Assembly: GCA_028554645.1 (NCBI GenBank)
Contig: JAQOOI010000070.1
Coordinates: 310,001 to 374,000, forward strand
Direction: 5' to 3'
Length of the DNA stretch: 64,000 bases
Source of the DNA: Omphalotus guepiniiformis
Lineage: Eukaryota; Basidiomycota; Agaricomycetes; Agaricales; Omphalotaceae
Shown here: positions 51,385-62,846 of the stretch, piece by piece
How the letters are laid out: each line of letters starts with the position of its first letter
How positions within the stretch are numbered: position 1 is the stretch's first letter
Position numbers and translations under genes: made by a program
The notes under the pieces: model-generated
Databases searched by the model: none
Told to the model about the DNA's origin: nothing
What the model saw: only the letters and a program-made list of their open reading frames with translations

Positions 51385-52624
51385 TGATACGACCGCGGGA
51401 ATACCACTACCATTTTCGGCCTCGCAGGATTGATCACTCCAGTACAAACCTACTAAGTACACTGTATAGTCCTAAGTTCCGCGGTGTATTACGCACATTC
51501 AACCACTAGTATATGTGTACAAAGGTGTGCAAGACTGTAGAACGGCACTAAATGGGTCTTCTCAGTGTAGGTATTACCTAAGTATGCACTCAAGTAAAGC
51601 GTCGCGGCACTTGTTCTAAGGTCCGACGTGTATAACTTGATGGCCCCAATACTGTATAAACCAACGCGTAGGTAACAAAGTACCGCGGCACTACTCAGAA
51701 GGCCAGACTTAGAAACCAGGTAGCAGTAGCTCCGTGCACTAGTCATATCTAATGACCATGGTTGAGCCACAGAAGGGTCTAGACGTACGATGTAACACGA
51801 AGTACTTCCGACGACGCGGAAGTAGAACACGTAAGGAGACACAGTGTTAGCGAACTACCGCGATACTTTCTAAAAGCGGCAAGATTATAACCCAATATAG
51901 GATACCCTGTTACCGCGTACTATACTTCATCCCTACCTTACGCGGTGCACCATATGCACCATATATCTCATAACTGTCAAGTATCACGACATTTGTTTGT
52001 ACTATGTAAATAGAAATACTGTATATAAGAAATAGAACCTGGGCAAGGAAGGACAGGTTCCCGAGCCCCCCCATAGAGCTAATAGCATTTGTGTGTGGAA
52101 AAGCTTAAGTCCCTCTGAGTGGTTAGAAGTTTTAAAGTTTAACCGTCGCGTTAGTTCATAAGTCAGTGTGCCTAAGTGTTTACAAGCGGGGTCGTCTGGT
52201 ACCGCGGAGCCTATGTGTGTAGTGTGAATAAGAGTGGATCGTCTGGTCACTCGTTGAACTCGTCGTCTGGCAGTTCTGAAATACTCCTATACCCAACTCC
52301 ACTAAAGTGAGAAGTCGTCTGGCATCTCCCAACAATCGTCTGGTTGTTGTATCGTTTGTAGTCACTGGTCGCGGTGATTTGTTAAAGTTACGCGTTAGTT
52401 CGTTTGAGTGGTGTGTAGCATAGAGTTATCTGTGCCGCGTTGGTTTTGACTGTGTCTCCGAGCTCCTCTTACAACAACCTTATTCGCTTCACAGCGTTTG
52501 TTAGTCCCCCAAACCCCACGAACTTAAAAGTCTTTGTGTGTTGTGTGTGTGTTTTGAGTGCTTGATAGATTCATTCGAGTTAGTTAGCACTTCTTCTCAT
52601 TCATACCCCATACCAAGCACATCA
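51385..52624 (+). repeat. 5' LTR of element D (1240 bp)
   Basis: The left edge TGATACG matches the TGNTNCG start of the other LTRs and sits exactly where homology of gag C stops. The right edge CACATCA is followed by TC and the PBS. It has many CGCG sites. The 3' partner is outside the window, so the edges rest on context. Confidence 0.8.
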
Positions 52625-52626
52625 TC

Positions 52627-52644
52627 TGGAGCCCACCGCGAGGG
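52627..52644 (+). promoter_or_regulatory. Primer binding site of element D
   Basis: TGGAGCCCACCGCGAGGG, identical to A and B, two nt after the LTR. Confidence 0.85.
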
Positions 52645-52705
52645 GTTTCTGATTAATAAACTAAGTGAAGTGTTTTAGGTTTCGTACGAGACCGAAGAGT
52701 TATAG

Positions 52706-53131
52706 TCGCGGTTGTCTAACCAACAATCAGACAAAACGTCTAGACGAAGTTCACGGCCTTCAACGGTAGAGAATACCAGAGAGTCGTTAGCACGTGCAAA
52801 GGCAATCAAAAGAGTTAGTAGCTACAGGAAGTCACATCCTGAAGTTGTTGCTCAACCCCGAGAATCGATTAACGTAGTTGACGCGGAAGATTCGAGTATT
52901 AGACAGTCGCGGAACTTTGACGAAGAACTATCTGATTACGGAGAAGGTACTTCAATTCAATTTCCTAGGCCAGACCCACCGTCGCGTCGAAACTCAGTAG
53001 TCCCACCAACTATTGATAGACATTCTCATTCGGACGAGGAACTATCCGAAGTCCACACACTTCTATTTGATTTACATATTTCACCGAACTCTGCACCTAT
53101 TTTACCTATAATTCAAGAAAATATCATAAAA
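52706..53131 (+). CDS. ATG-less 5' extension of the gag frame (element D)
   Basis: 142 codons are open in the gag frame after a TAG at 52703-52705, without ATG. The product is Ser/Arg-rich (SDKTSRRSSRPSTVENTRES) and then acidic. The composition is like the extensions of A and B, but alignment is weak. The TATAG just before the frame could be a splice acceptor. Confidence 0.5.
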
Positions 53132-54475
53132 ATGCCGGCTATGGATAAGATTCCGAGGAGAAGAGAACGTGGAGCACCAGATTTGCGTTGCGATCATGAT
53201 GTAGATGACGTCAGAGACTATCTGGGGGAAATTGAGGATATTATCCAAGATTTCAAAATAGAGGAAGAAGTGGATAAGAAATCAGTCGTGTTGCGTTACC
53301 TACCCGCAACCATAAGAGAACAATGGAAGGCGTTGCCTACGTATGAGAAAGAGGAAGGGACGTTTATCGAGTTCTGCGACGAGATTTTGAAGAGTTATGA
53401 TGGAGGATCGGACGAGGGAACTTTCTCCTTCGCAAAATTCGAAAGAGCCGCGAAGAAGTATAAGAATATAACGATGGAAGATCTCGAAGATGTATTAAGA
53501 ATGAGGAATACCCTAAGGCCGTTCCTTAAGCACTACACTACGACCGCGTTGTATACTAACAGAGAAATTGTCAGAGTCCTCCGTGGAATGTTTGAAGATG
53601 AATTTTGGAGATCCATCACGTTGACTTTGAAGTTACAAAAACGTGCGAACCCACCTGCAGAAGCTAGACCGAGAGATGATGCCTATACAGCAGAAGAGAT
53701 TCTGGACGAGGCAGAATTTAACGCGAGATCTCAGGTTGAGGAAGTAATTAGTCTTGGGAACGTAAGGTCCGCGAAGGAAGATAGAGGAAAGAAAGTAGAA
53801 AAAGTGAAGCATGAGCAAACGGAAGGATGGGTGGCGGAATTGAAAGATCTAATCACGATCCAAACAAAGAACCTTACCCAGAGAGCCGCAAGAGAAGAAG
53901 AAATGATGGGTAAACTGCTAGAGCAATTAAAGCTCACGGCACCTGGAACGAGTAGCGGTACCAGGCATCCAGAACGTATACCCTATATGGCGCCGCGGGA
54001 CTATGGGAGAACCGCGTTGAATGACAACCGTCCCGACTACTTTCGAGCCGCGACGTGTTGGTTCTGTGGCTTAAACGGACATATGGCAGGGCAATGTATG
54101 GTACGCAAGCAGTACGTAGATGATGGAAAGATCATTTTGAAAGAAGTGATCACTTGTATGCCAGATGGAGAGCCAGTAGCACAGAAAGCTCCAAATGGGC
54201 CTCCTCAGAAAGACTTTGTGGACCGAAGACTGTCTGAAAAGAAAGTACAAGCTTCTCAGGTTGAGGTACTACAGATGCAACTAGAGGAGGTCGAGTCGTA
54301 CAATAAACAGTACACTAGAGTTTGGCAAGAATATGAAGAGGCGAAGCGTGCTCAAGAAAGGGTGTTAGAATCCAATCTCAGCGCGGCCTATATTCGAGGG
54401 TCGGCAAGAGATTCAATAAGTAACGTGGCAGTTGGTAACAATGAGAAAGGAAGGTTCGAGGAGGGTTTTCGGTAA
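53132..54475 (+). CDS. gag: gag of element D
   Basis: From the first ATG (MPAMDKIPRRRERG). The capsid-like region has YLGEIEDIIQDFKI. The zinc knuckle CWFCGLNGHMAGQC starts near 54058, followed by a Gln/Glu coil. The gag end carries G-GGT-TTT three codons before the TAA. Confidence 0.85.
   Translation: MPAMDKIPRRRERGAPDLRCDHDVDDVRDYLGEIEDIIQDFKIEEEVDKKSVVLRYLPATIREQWKALPTYEKEEGTFIEFCDEILKSYDGGSDEGTFSFAKFERAAKKYKNITMEDLEDVLRMRNTLRPFLKHYTTTALYTNREIVRVLRGMFEDEFWRSITLTLKLQKRANPPAEARPRDDAYTAEEILDEAEFNARSQVEEVISLGNVRSAKEDRGKKVEKVKHEQTEGWVAELKDLITIQTKNLTQRAAREEEMMGKLLEQLKLTAPGTSSGTRHPERIPYMAPRDYGRTALNDNRPDYFRAATCWFCGLNGHMAGQCMVRKQYVDDGKIILKEVITCMPDGEPVAQKAPNGPPQKDFVDRRLSEKKVQASQVEVLQMQLEEVESYNKQYTRVWQEYEEAKRAQERVLESNLSAAYIRGSARDSISNVAVGNNEKGRFEEGFR
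54463..54469 (+). promoter_or_regulatory. -1 frameshift heptamer at the gag/PR junction (element D)
   Basis: GGGTTTT read as G-GGT-TTT in the gag frame, a canonical -1 site. The -1 frame is open into the PR ATG eight nt after the stop. Confidence 0.7.
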
Positions 54476-54483
54476 GTTCGAGG

Positions 54484-55689
54484 ATGGAAAGCCAGGCCCC
54501 TACAAAAGAGAAAAATCCTGTTAGGGCCGCGGCACCTGAGAATGATACTGAAAACAAGGGTAATGAACGACGGTTGTGGAAAGAAAAGGACGCGGAACCT
54601 GAGAAGGACGCGAGCCTAGAGAAAGATAAGTATAAGGAGTTGGTCAAGAGGGAAAAACATTTGAGATTCGATGGTGTCGAGATGCCTCCGCTACCTACAG
54701 TAGTGAAGAAGAGCCGCGTACCAGAGGTTCCTTACGCAAACGTACCTGATGTGTCGTATTCGCCAACTGAGCAAGAAAAACTAAAAGCTCAAAAAGAGCG
54801 GTTAGAGAACCAGAGGGGGATAATTTGGAAGACGAGGAATGAGAAGGCCGCGGAGTCTCCTGTTATTCCGTTAACCAAACATCCTGACGCGGAAGAAACA
54901 GTAGTGGAATCAGAAATTTCACTCAGAGGAACGATCAAGTCAAGAGTCAAATTGAAGCCTGAAGAGACCGCGGGAGGTTTGAGAGAGATACTAGCCAAAA
55001 GCCCCCTATTACCTTTTAGCGAGGAAAATGTAGGAGAGGTTCACGTAACAACAAATACAGTCGCGTTAGCTGACCTTAATGTCACCGCGGAAGTTTTTGT
55101 TCTGAAACAGGCGGAAGGAGATCTTCCAGCAGGAGCGGTTGTGATTAGCGATCCAGTTGAACAGTACGTGGAAAGCCTGGGAAGCAAAGATAACCCAATT
55201 CAGATCTACGTGGCAAGAGATTCAGAGTCGCTTTGATGCGTGTATCCTTTAGTAAATGGTACCGCGAAGATCGAAAGTCTACTAGACTCGGGTTCGCAGA
55301 TTATCTCTACATCGGAGAAAAGAGCTCGCGAAGCAGGTTTATCGTGGGACCCGGACATAGTAATCTTTATGCAATCGGCTAACAAGGGTGTTGAGAAGTC
55401 TTTGGGATTGGCGCGTAATGTACCATTCTTACTAGGCGGAATCACCGTGTACTTACAAGTACATGTAATTCGAGACCCCGCGTATGAATTGCTACTGGGA
55501 TGGCCTTTTGACACGATCACGGAGAGTTTAGTGGATAATCATGCAGATGGAACACAGGACCTCGTTATTCAAGACCCTAACACTAAGAAGCGAGCTGTTG
55601 TACCCACCTATGAGCGAGGGAAAGGTTCTGTACCTATAAGCAAAGACAAGGAACAGACTCAGGGTTTTTCAGCAGCTTCGAGGAATTGA
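54484..55689 (+). pseudogene. PR frame of element D, with a premature TGA
   Basis: The frame reads to ...DSESL, meets TGA at 55234-55236, and continues in frame with CVYPLVN and the protease site LLDSGSQIIST, then MQSANKG, NVPFLLG and LLLGWPF. Elements A and B have Arg at the stop position (SEGLRVV, SDSLRVI), so one C-to-T change in a CGA codon would explain it. The active-site part lies after the stop, so PR and pol could be made only by readthrough. Confidence 0.85.
55662..55668 (+). promoter_or_regulatory. -1 frameshift heptamer at the PR/pol junction (element D)
   Basis: GGGTTTT as G-GGT-TTT in the PR frame, six codons before the stop. It replaces the AAATTTT of the other elements but is equally slippery. 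Confidence 0.75.
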
Positions 55690-58600
55690 TCCCAGATCAA
55701 GGAGAAGCCGCGGTGGTTTTTGAATTAAATGACGAAGGTATTCCCATTGGCATAAGTGATGTAGTATTTGCAGATATAAACGAAGAGCAAAAATCAAAGT
55801 TTGAGAAGCGAGAGTTACGTGATCTATACTTATCTGCCGCGGAGAAGTATATTGATCTAAAGAGTGATAAAGAAACGATGAGACCCGTATTGAGATCCTA
55901 TTTGAGTTCGGTGATGCGCCGATTTTCGGCATCTGCATTAAAAGCCAGGTGATTAATCATTTTAGGCATTTGCAGTGAGGTATTAGAGGGTTGAAAGGTG
56001 CCCGCCTTGTCAATCAAAATGTGTTGTGATTTGAGTAATAAAGCATGTTCTATTACCTACGGTACAACATGTGTATCAAGGTTCTAGGCTAGTCAGTACA
56101 GTTGTGATGTAGAGAATTGTTCAATAGCCATCCACTGTTGAATCAGACTCACCCAATCTCGTAACGAGAACTCTGACATCACAACGTCAATTGCATCATA
56201 TAACTATTAGGGGAACATCTTCCTCCGGTCAATAAAGAATAAAAACCCGGCGGAAACTAAAAATGGATGGGACGCGAAATAGAGTCGAAATAATGGATCT
56301 AGAATAGTTTTGGGGAATTTACTCCTTAATTAATCGCCAGGAACAAAAGTTGATCGAGGAAATTTGCTTCGATTAATTGTCCGGTGAAAATTGCTTGACA
56401 AGAAACCGGTTAGGAGGTGTAAAAACTCGATCAGTAAAATTTCTCGGAATACTACTGAATTGAAGGAGTTCCTTTAACAAAACAATGTGATACTTTGAGG
56501 GGTATAATTTCTATCAGGTGATTAATCCTATGGAACCCGGATGCCCGAGAAATGTCAAGGAAATCCGTAAAAATGAAATAAAGGGGCTGAATATTGACTA
56601 TAATAAAAATAATGGAATTAAAACGCATTTTTGAGGTTTTGCCTCATAAAATAGATCTATACAAGTAATAATGGACATACTTGACACAGATACTTACAAC
56701 CTACATACCCGGATATAGGTATATATATAAAACAGGACAGTTTAGCTATAATTTCCGTTTTTATTAATTTTGGACTGGCAGTATGTATAAAAGGGCAGTA
56801 ACCTGGAGAGAGAAAATCCAGGAGAGTACCATAGAGTCACAGGGTCACTGGGGATCGTCTTTATAACGTGAATCGTGCCTGTGAAGGGAAATCCTACCAA
56901 AAACATAAAGTTGCCCTGGTCTGTTTATAGTCCGGTGTTTATTGCGATATTGTATAAAGATCATTGTTGGTTGAATTGAACTGGTTGTGTTATTGGAATT
57001 GGTTGTTTGATCTTGTGGTCAATTGGTTGTGATTGTGCAGTGAACACCTGTCTTGTTCAAAACCGTCTTGTGCTACTTTTTGCCTTAGTGCATTTTAAAA
57101 GCTCAGCTATAAAGTTCTTGTGATAAAGATATAAAGTTCTAATAAAGAAGCCATAAGTTTGGTCGTGCGGAACCTTCGACAACGCCCCCTCAGACTCGCA
57201 CCTTTCGAGTGACTTGGTTGTTTTGGTTGTTTTTGGGTTTTTGTTCATTAGCCCTTTAGCAGTTCATTTCCCCGATTCATTCTCATCATCGGTGTATGGA
57301 GCGCAAAATCCTGCTGCGTACTCTCAAGCAAATTTCACGGTGCAAGAAGTAGAGCTAGAAGACGGCATAGAAGAGTTGCAGCAAATTCCCCTGTTTGATG
57401 TAAGGAGCATCGCGATGCTTGATGTATCCCCTGATATGAAAGATCAAGTGAGGAGGCACGCGTTGCGGCTGTGGAAGGAACGTTACGAACCAGTTAGTAT
57501 CTTGGCAGGGAAGAAATACAAACCTGTCGCGTTGAAAACACGCCCTGTTCTAGGAGATTTACCATCGAAGTTTAGAATCATAAGAGATATAAAAGGAGAT
57601 CCATTGGCTGATATGCCGCAGCTTTCGCCTAATCCTCCAGAATTCACGCCGACTGGTAGGTATACTCAGGAACGTAAAGAGATAATAGACGAGATACATA
57701 AGGAAGAGTTCCTTTGGCCAGAAGAACGGAAGTTGATGCATTATATGATGATGCAGCAAGAGAAAGGATTCGCGTGGGACGACAGTGAACGCGGAAGATT
57801 CAGAACAGATTTCTTTCCTTCTGTAGAGATGCCAGTGATACCTCATACACCTTGGGTTGAGAGGAACATTCCTATTCCCCCTGGTATCTTTAATGAAGTA
57901 TGCGCGGCAGTTAGACGAAAGATTGACGCGGGAGTTTACGAACCATCGAACTCGTCTTACCGATTGAAGTGGTTCGCGGTGTTAAAGAAAGATGGAAAAA
58001 GTATTCGACTAGTACATAGTTTGGAGCCGTTGAACGCGGTAACAATAGCACATTCTGGTATACCACCTGCTACTGAAGAGCTCGCGGAGAAATTTTGTGG
58101 TAGAGCTTGTGGAGGAATTCTAGATTTATATGTTGGCTATGATGAAAGAGAGTTGGCAATAGCATCGCGAGACTTAACTACGTTCCAGACTCCCTTTGGA
58201 GCCCTGAGGTTAGTAACGCTACCGATGGGATGGACAAATTCAGTACCAATCTTCCACGATGATGTAACACACATATTACAAGAAGAGATCCCGGAGTTTA
58301 CGCAACCATACATCGATGATGTTCCTGTACGCGGTCCTGAAACGACTTATCAAAGTGAAGATGGCACGTACGAGACCATTCCTGGTAATGATGGGATACG
58401 GAGGTTTATTTGGGAACATTTCATCAATATGAATCGGCTCATTCAAAAAATGAAGTACTGTGGTGGGACTTTCTCGGGCCCCAAAGCTGTATTGTGTAAA
58501 AGCGAGATTACAGTGGTCGGACATAGGTGTACACGAGAAGGAAGAGAGATCGACCCGGAACGAGCAAAAACTATTACCAACTGGGGTGGACCTGAGAATA

Positions 58601-61014
58601 TCCTAGAAGAGAAGGATATAAGACCATTCTTAGGCACCGTGGGACTAGTAAGAATGTTCGTCAAAGACTATGCAAAGATCGCGGAGCCTTTAACCCGATT
58701 TACGTGTAAAGATATTCCGTTCGAATGGCGACAAGAGCAAAGTGACGCGTTGGCAAAGTTGAAAGAGGCAGTAAAGAATAGCAAGGCATTACGACCACTG
58801 AAGTATGATGTGGAAGATCCTGTTATATTGGCGGTAGATACGTCGTGGAAAGCTGTTGGGTTCTATATTTGTCAAGTGGATCCAGAGAATCCGCGACGAA
58901 GGTTCTACTCCAGATTCGGTTCGATTACACTAAGTGATCGCGAAGCTAGGTTTTCACAGCCGAAACGGGAGTTGTTTGGTTTGTACCGCGCGTTACGAGC
59001 GTGCCAGTATTGGTTGTTTGGTATTTGCAACCTTATAATCGAAACTGACGCGAAGTACATTAAAGGCATGTTAGAGCACCCTGATCAAATGCCGAACGCC
59101 GCGATAAATAGGTGGATAGAGTCGATCATGATGTTTCATTTTAAACTGAAGCACGTACCAGGCAAGGTTCACGGACCTGATGGACTATCACGGTGGGATA
59201 AGCAAGTAGGTGATGATGAGTATGATAATCCTGAAGATGGTGAAGTTCAAGAACCCTATAAATTAGAGGAGTTTGTAGATAAGATCGACTCTAAGCATGG
59301 TTACGCGCAAGTATTAGTTGATGAGAAAGAGGAATGGAAAAGTAATTATATGACTGGTTTAGCCGCGTCAGTAGACGACTTTAAGGAAGAATTGACGTGT
59401 GCTTACGAGCAAGAACGAGAGTTCCGCGACATACCAGAGGTAAAACAGTTTGTAGCCGCGAACTTGGCTAGTGGAGTACCAGAACTCGAGGAGCCACCAG
59501 AGCATATTGACGAAACAGAGTATGATGAGTCTAAGCGATCGAAGGGAGCGATAAACCAAGATAAAACAGTCGCGGAGGTTTTCAAATGGCTAACAGACAC
59601 TTCTAAGAGGCCTGTAGGCTATGAGAATAACAAACGCTTCAAGAACTTTTTAAGGTTAGCGCGGAACTTCTTTATACAAGACGGAAAACTCTATCGACGT
59701 GGAATCGAGGCAAAACATAAGCTGGTAGTTGAGAAGTCGCGTCGCGTCGCCATGATCCATGCTTGTCATGATAGTCTAGGGCACCGCGGCTTCTTCGCTA
59801 CTAAATCCTTACTTATGGAACACTTTTGGTGGCCTGAAATGGAGAAAGACATCTATGAGTATGTGAAGACCTGTCATACGTGCCAAGTAAGACAAAAGAC
59901 AAAGATCAGGATTCCTCCTACCGAGACGAAGACACCGTCAATCTTTCAGAAAATTCACGCTGACACCATGTATATGCCGGCGTCGAATGGCTACAAGCTG
60001 ATTGTGCATGGTAGGTGCGCGTTAACCGGCTGGATGGAAGGAAGACCGTTGAAAGCAGAGTCCGCAAGAGCGATTGGGCAGTGGTTATGGGAAGAAATTA
60101 TCTGCCGCTGGGGCTGTCTTATAGAGATAGTTACAGATAATGGCGGACCTTTTCTAAAGGCGTTAGACTGGTTGGAGAAGAAATATGGCGTACGCAGTAT
60201 TCACATATCACCTTATAACTCCCAAGCCAACGGTATCGTGGAACACGCACATTATGATGTGCGACACAGTCTCATAAAGGCCGCGGGAGGTGCCGATTCA
60301 AAATGGTTTTACTATTTCTACTTAGTAATGTGGGCTGATAGGTGTACCATAAGAAAGAGATTTGGTTGCTCCCCATTCTTTGCAGTAACTGGTGCGCACC
60401 CCTCGCTACCTTTTGATATCGTTGAGGCAACATGGCTTGTAGAATATCCTGATCATTTCATAAGTGACGCGGAACTAATTGGACTACGAGCGAAAGCATT
60501 GGCTAAGCACGCGAAGCACATAGTTGAATTACGGGAACGTGTAACACGTGAGAAAAGGTCACGGTTGTTGAAGTTCAAAAAAGAGTATAAGTATGTTATT
60601 AAAGACTACGCGTTTAAGCCAGGTAGTTTGGTATTAGTTAGGAATACTCAGATTGAAAAATCTTTGAACTCTAAAACAAAGCCGCGCTACTTAGGACCTA
60701 TGGTAGTACTCAGGCGTACCACAGGTGGCAGTTACATTGTGGCAGACCTGAATGGTGCGGTGTTCCAGAATAAAATTGGAGCTTTCCGCGTAATTCCATA
60801 TTGGCCAAGGTCGCACATTGAACTCCCTGAGAACCTAAGTGAGCTGATTGGTTTGTCAGAAGATGGCTTGTTGAGAATTGAACAAGGTCTAGAAGAAGAA
60901 GAAGAAGATTTATCCGTAGAACACGATCAAGCGGACCTAGATGGTGAAATTCACGCGGACGTTTCAGTATACGACGCGAAGCACTGGATATCGAAGCCGA
61001 AGATCTTTCAGTAA
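55668..61014 (+). pseudogene. pol: pol of element D, split by a solo LTR
   Basis: The 5' part (55668-55911) has EELIPDQGEAAVVFE. The 3' part resumes at 57293. Removing the LTR and one TCGG gives ...LSSVYGAQNP without a frame change. RT has WVERNIPIPPG, LPMGWTNSVPIF and YIDD. RNase H has VDTSW, KRELFG and ETDAKY. The zinc motif is LGHRGFFATK followed by CHTCQ. The integrase has D in HADTM, D in VTDNG and E in GIVEHAH. A YLGPMVVLRR module and an acidic tail follow. Apart from the insertion all catalytic residues remain. Confidence 0.9.
55912..57288 (+). mobile_element. Solo LTR of the element A family inside pol of D
   Basis: Exactly 1377 bp with TGATGCG...CATCA ends, nearly identical to both LTRs of element A, in the opposite genomic orientation to A. 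It is flanked by a perfect TCGG duplication (55908-55911 and 57289-57292). It arose from a full insertion followed by LTR-LTR recombination. The LTR promoter TATAAAAG is at 56786-56793. Confidence 0.93.
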
Positions 61015-61232
61015 ATCACTCAAGAGATAGGGCCACATGGCAGTTTATTATAAAAACGAGTGTATGATCTGTACGTGTTATGTTGAAATATACGCAACAA
61101 ATTGGAAATAAATAAGTTACGCGGTAGTTGAATACAAGTGTGGAAGGGAAACGGAAAGTTACGCGGTACCTCTATTCACGACAAGAAGATTAAAAAGTGT
61201 CGCGGAAGTATGAGAAAAGTTCACGGAGCAGT
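61015..61232. other. Convergent 3' ends of pol and gene 2 (element D)
   Basis: A 218-bp spacer between convergent stop codons, with several CGCGG copies. Confidence 0.6.
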
Positions 61233-62670
61233 TCAAGTATCAGTCACGGAGGGCATATCTTCGTCACCAGTCATATTGATAAGGGGAACGTTGGTTTTAT
61301 TAACCAGCTCCTTCTGCTGCGACGCGATGCTCTGGTAGCTCTTCATCAGCAAATCCCGCATTTGGAGCTGGAGACTGATCTGATGGTTGACCGCGATAAG
61401 TTTAGAGCGAGTCTCGAACTCCAGCATGGTGAGGCTACGATCGGTAGGCCCACTAACAGGTTCGAGCACCGCGAGATTGGCACGATCAACGAGTGACTGC
61501 ACAACTGAGTTAGAGAAAGTGGAGACAGGGTCTACCAAAAGATAGGTTAGTTGAAAAGTCGCTAGCAGCAGTACGAAGACGTGACACGTACTAGGAGGTG
61601 CCAGAGGTGGATCGAGCATAGAGAAGTTGTGCGCCCAAGTAGGAGGAGCTGCCGCGACACTAACCACCTCCATCTTAGCTTTCTTGGCAGGAGGATTGAG
61701 GGTACTCTTATCCACCGTGGCAACTGCCTTAAGGTATTGCCGAGAAGTAATAAGCATGCGTGGTATCTCTGAAAAGTGGAGATATCTTACGGGGTGATTG
61801 GTCGACGAGTGAGACTATAAAAGGAGTGTTTAAGTCAGTATAGCGTTGGGAGAAAGAGTTGTGGTCGTACCCTTTTAACCACCGCGACACTAGGGTCAAT
61901 CTTCGGAGTAAAGGGAGCAACCCGTGTAACTTCTTCAACTGCCGCGAGGTCGAGAGTCTGAAGCGAGGTACATAGTTTTAGCAACAGAGCAAGATTGTTC
62001 GGGATAGTGTGGCGACCTACCGTGGTGTTAGTAGTGGAATCTGCAATAGAGGGGGATTCATCGTCACCCATAGCAATATCGCTACCCGCCGCGTCATCGT
62101 CAACCTCCTCGTCACTACTATCAATACGAGCTTGGGATGCAATACGCTTGCGAATCTAAGAAAAGTTTAGTACTGGCGATTATTCAAGAAAAAGAACTGA
62201 TTACTTACGCGGCAGCTAGTACAAACGCGACCTTTGCCTTTGACGGGCACTGGGGTTACAGCGGTTGGAACAGGAGCAGCCGCGGTGACTTTAGGAACCT
62301 CCTTGGGTTTACCAAACTGAACACATTTACCGCGGTACGGACCAAGTAAATGATGAGTTGGTGTATACTTCGCGGTAACTGGATCACGCGGCAGTTGTTC
62401 AAAGAAGAACAGAGTGAAAGTACGAATGTCAGTGTTAGCCAACGCGGCATCAGGGTGAGCTTTCCAGAGCTCGAGCTAAAAAGAGTGAAGTAAGGCGCGG
62501 GAAGGGAGTCAGCGCAGTAGAAAACTTACGAGTTTTTGTGCACAAGACATCGCGACGCGATTAGCATCGTCAGCACCACGTTTGGCTCGACGCTCGCTAA
62601 ACGACTTATAAAGAGGTGCTACCTCTTCCACGAGAAACTGGACGTCAACAGAAGAAGTATCAGTAGACAT
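61233..62670 (-). CDS. Antisense gene 2 of element D (spliced, conserved unknown)
   Basis: Exons: 62670-62530 (141 nt, the same length as in A), 62475-62209, 62155-62021, 61957-61871, then one starting near 61770, and a last one from about 61530 to 61233. The ATG at 62670 is chosen because the TATA box lies upstream at 62708-62716; an in-frame ATG at 62733 lies before that box. The product begins MSTDTSSVDVQF. It has VKGKGRVCTSCR, an acidic stretch, PAKKAKM and a C-terminal helical part (MLEFETRSKLIAVNHQISLQ) that fits the position of the A, B and C C-terminus but is diverged. Function is unknown. Confidence 0.68.
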
Positions 62671-62707
62671 AAGTGAATCCGATAGGAAGAACTTAGGGTT
62701 TGGAGGG

Positions 62708-62716
62708 CCTTTTATA
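62708..62716 (-). promoter_or_regulatory. TATA box of antisense gene 2 (element D)
   Basis: The minus strand reads TATAAAAGG, 38 nt upstream of the chosen ATG. Confidence 0.6.
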
Positions 62717-62846
62717 CCAGGCCAGGCAGTCATGACTACGGGGAAACTTGTCAGTGGAGAATTCTAAGTCCGCGATACTTACTGTCTTTCAAAAGTTGAC
62801 GCAGCAGACCATATGGTATTTTACCAAAGGACACGAGTGTTCAAGA

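Noticed and set aside
51385..51437. N-terminal residues of gag C starting with ATG at 51437
   Set aside because: These codons are in the LTR of element D. Homology to the other gag proteins ends at 51384.
57214..57292. N-terminus of pol D starting inside the solo LTR
   Set aside because: The hydrophobic start is LTR sequence. The true pol frame comes from 55668-55911 and resumes after the TCGG duplication.
62670..62733. Earlier in-frame ATG at 62733 for gene 2 of D
   Set aside because: It is upstream of the TATA box, and the 141-nt first exon matching element A is obtained only from 62670.
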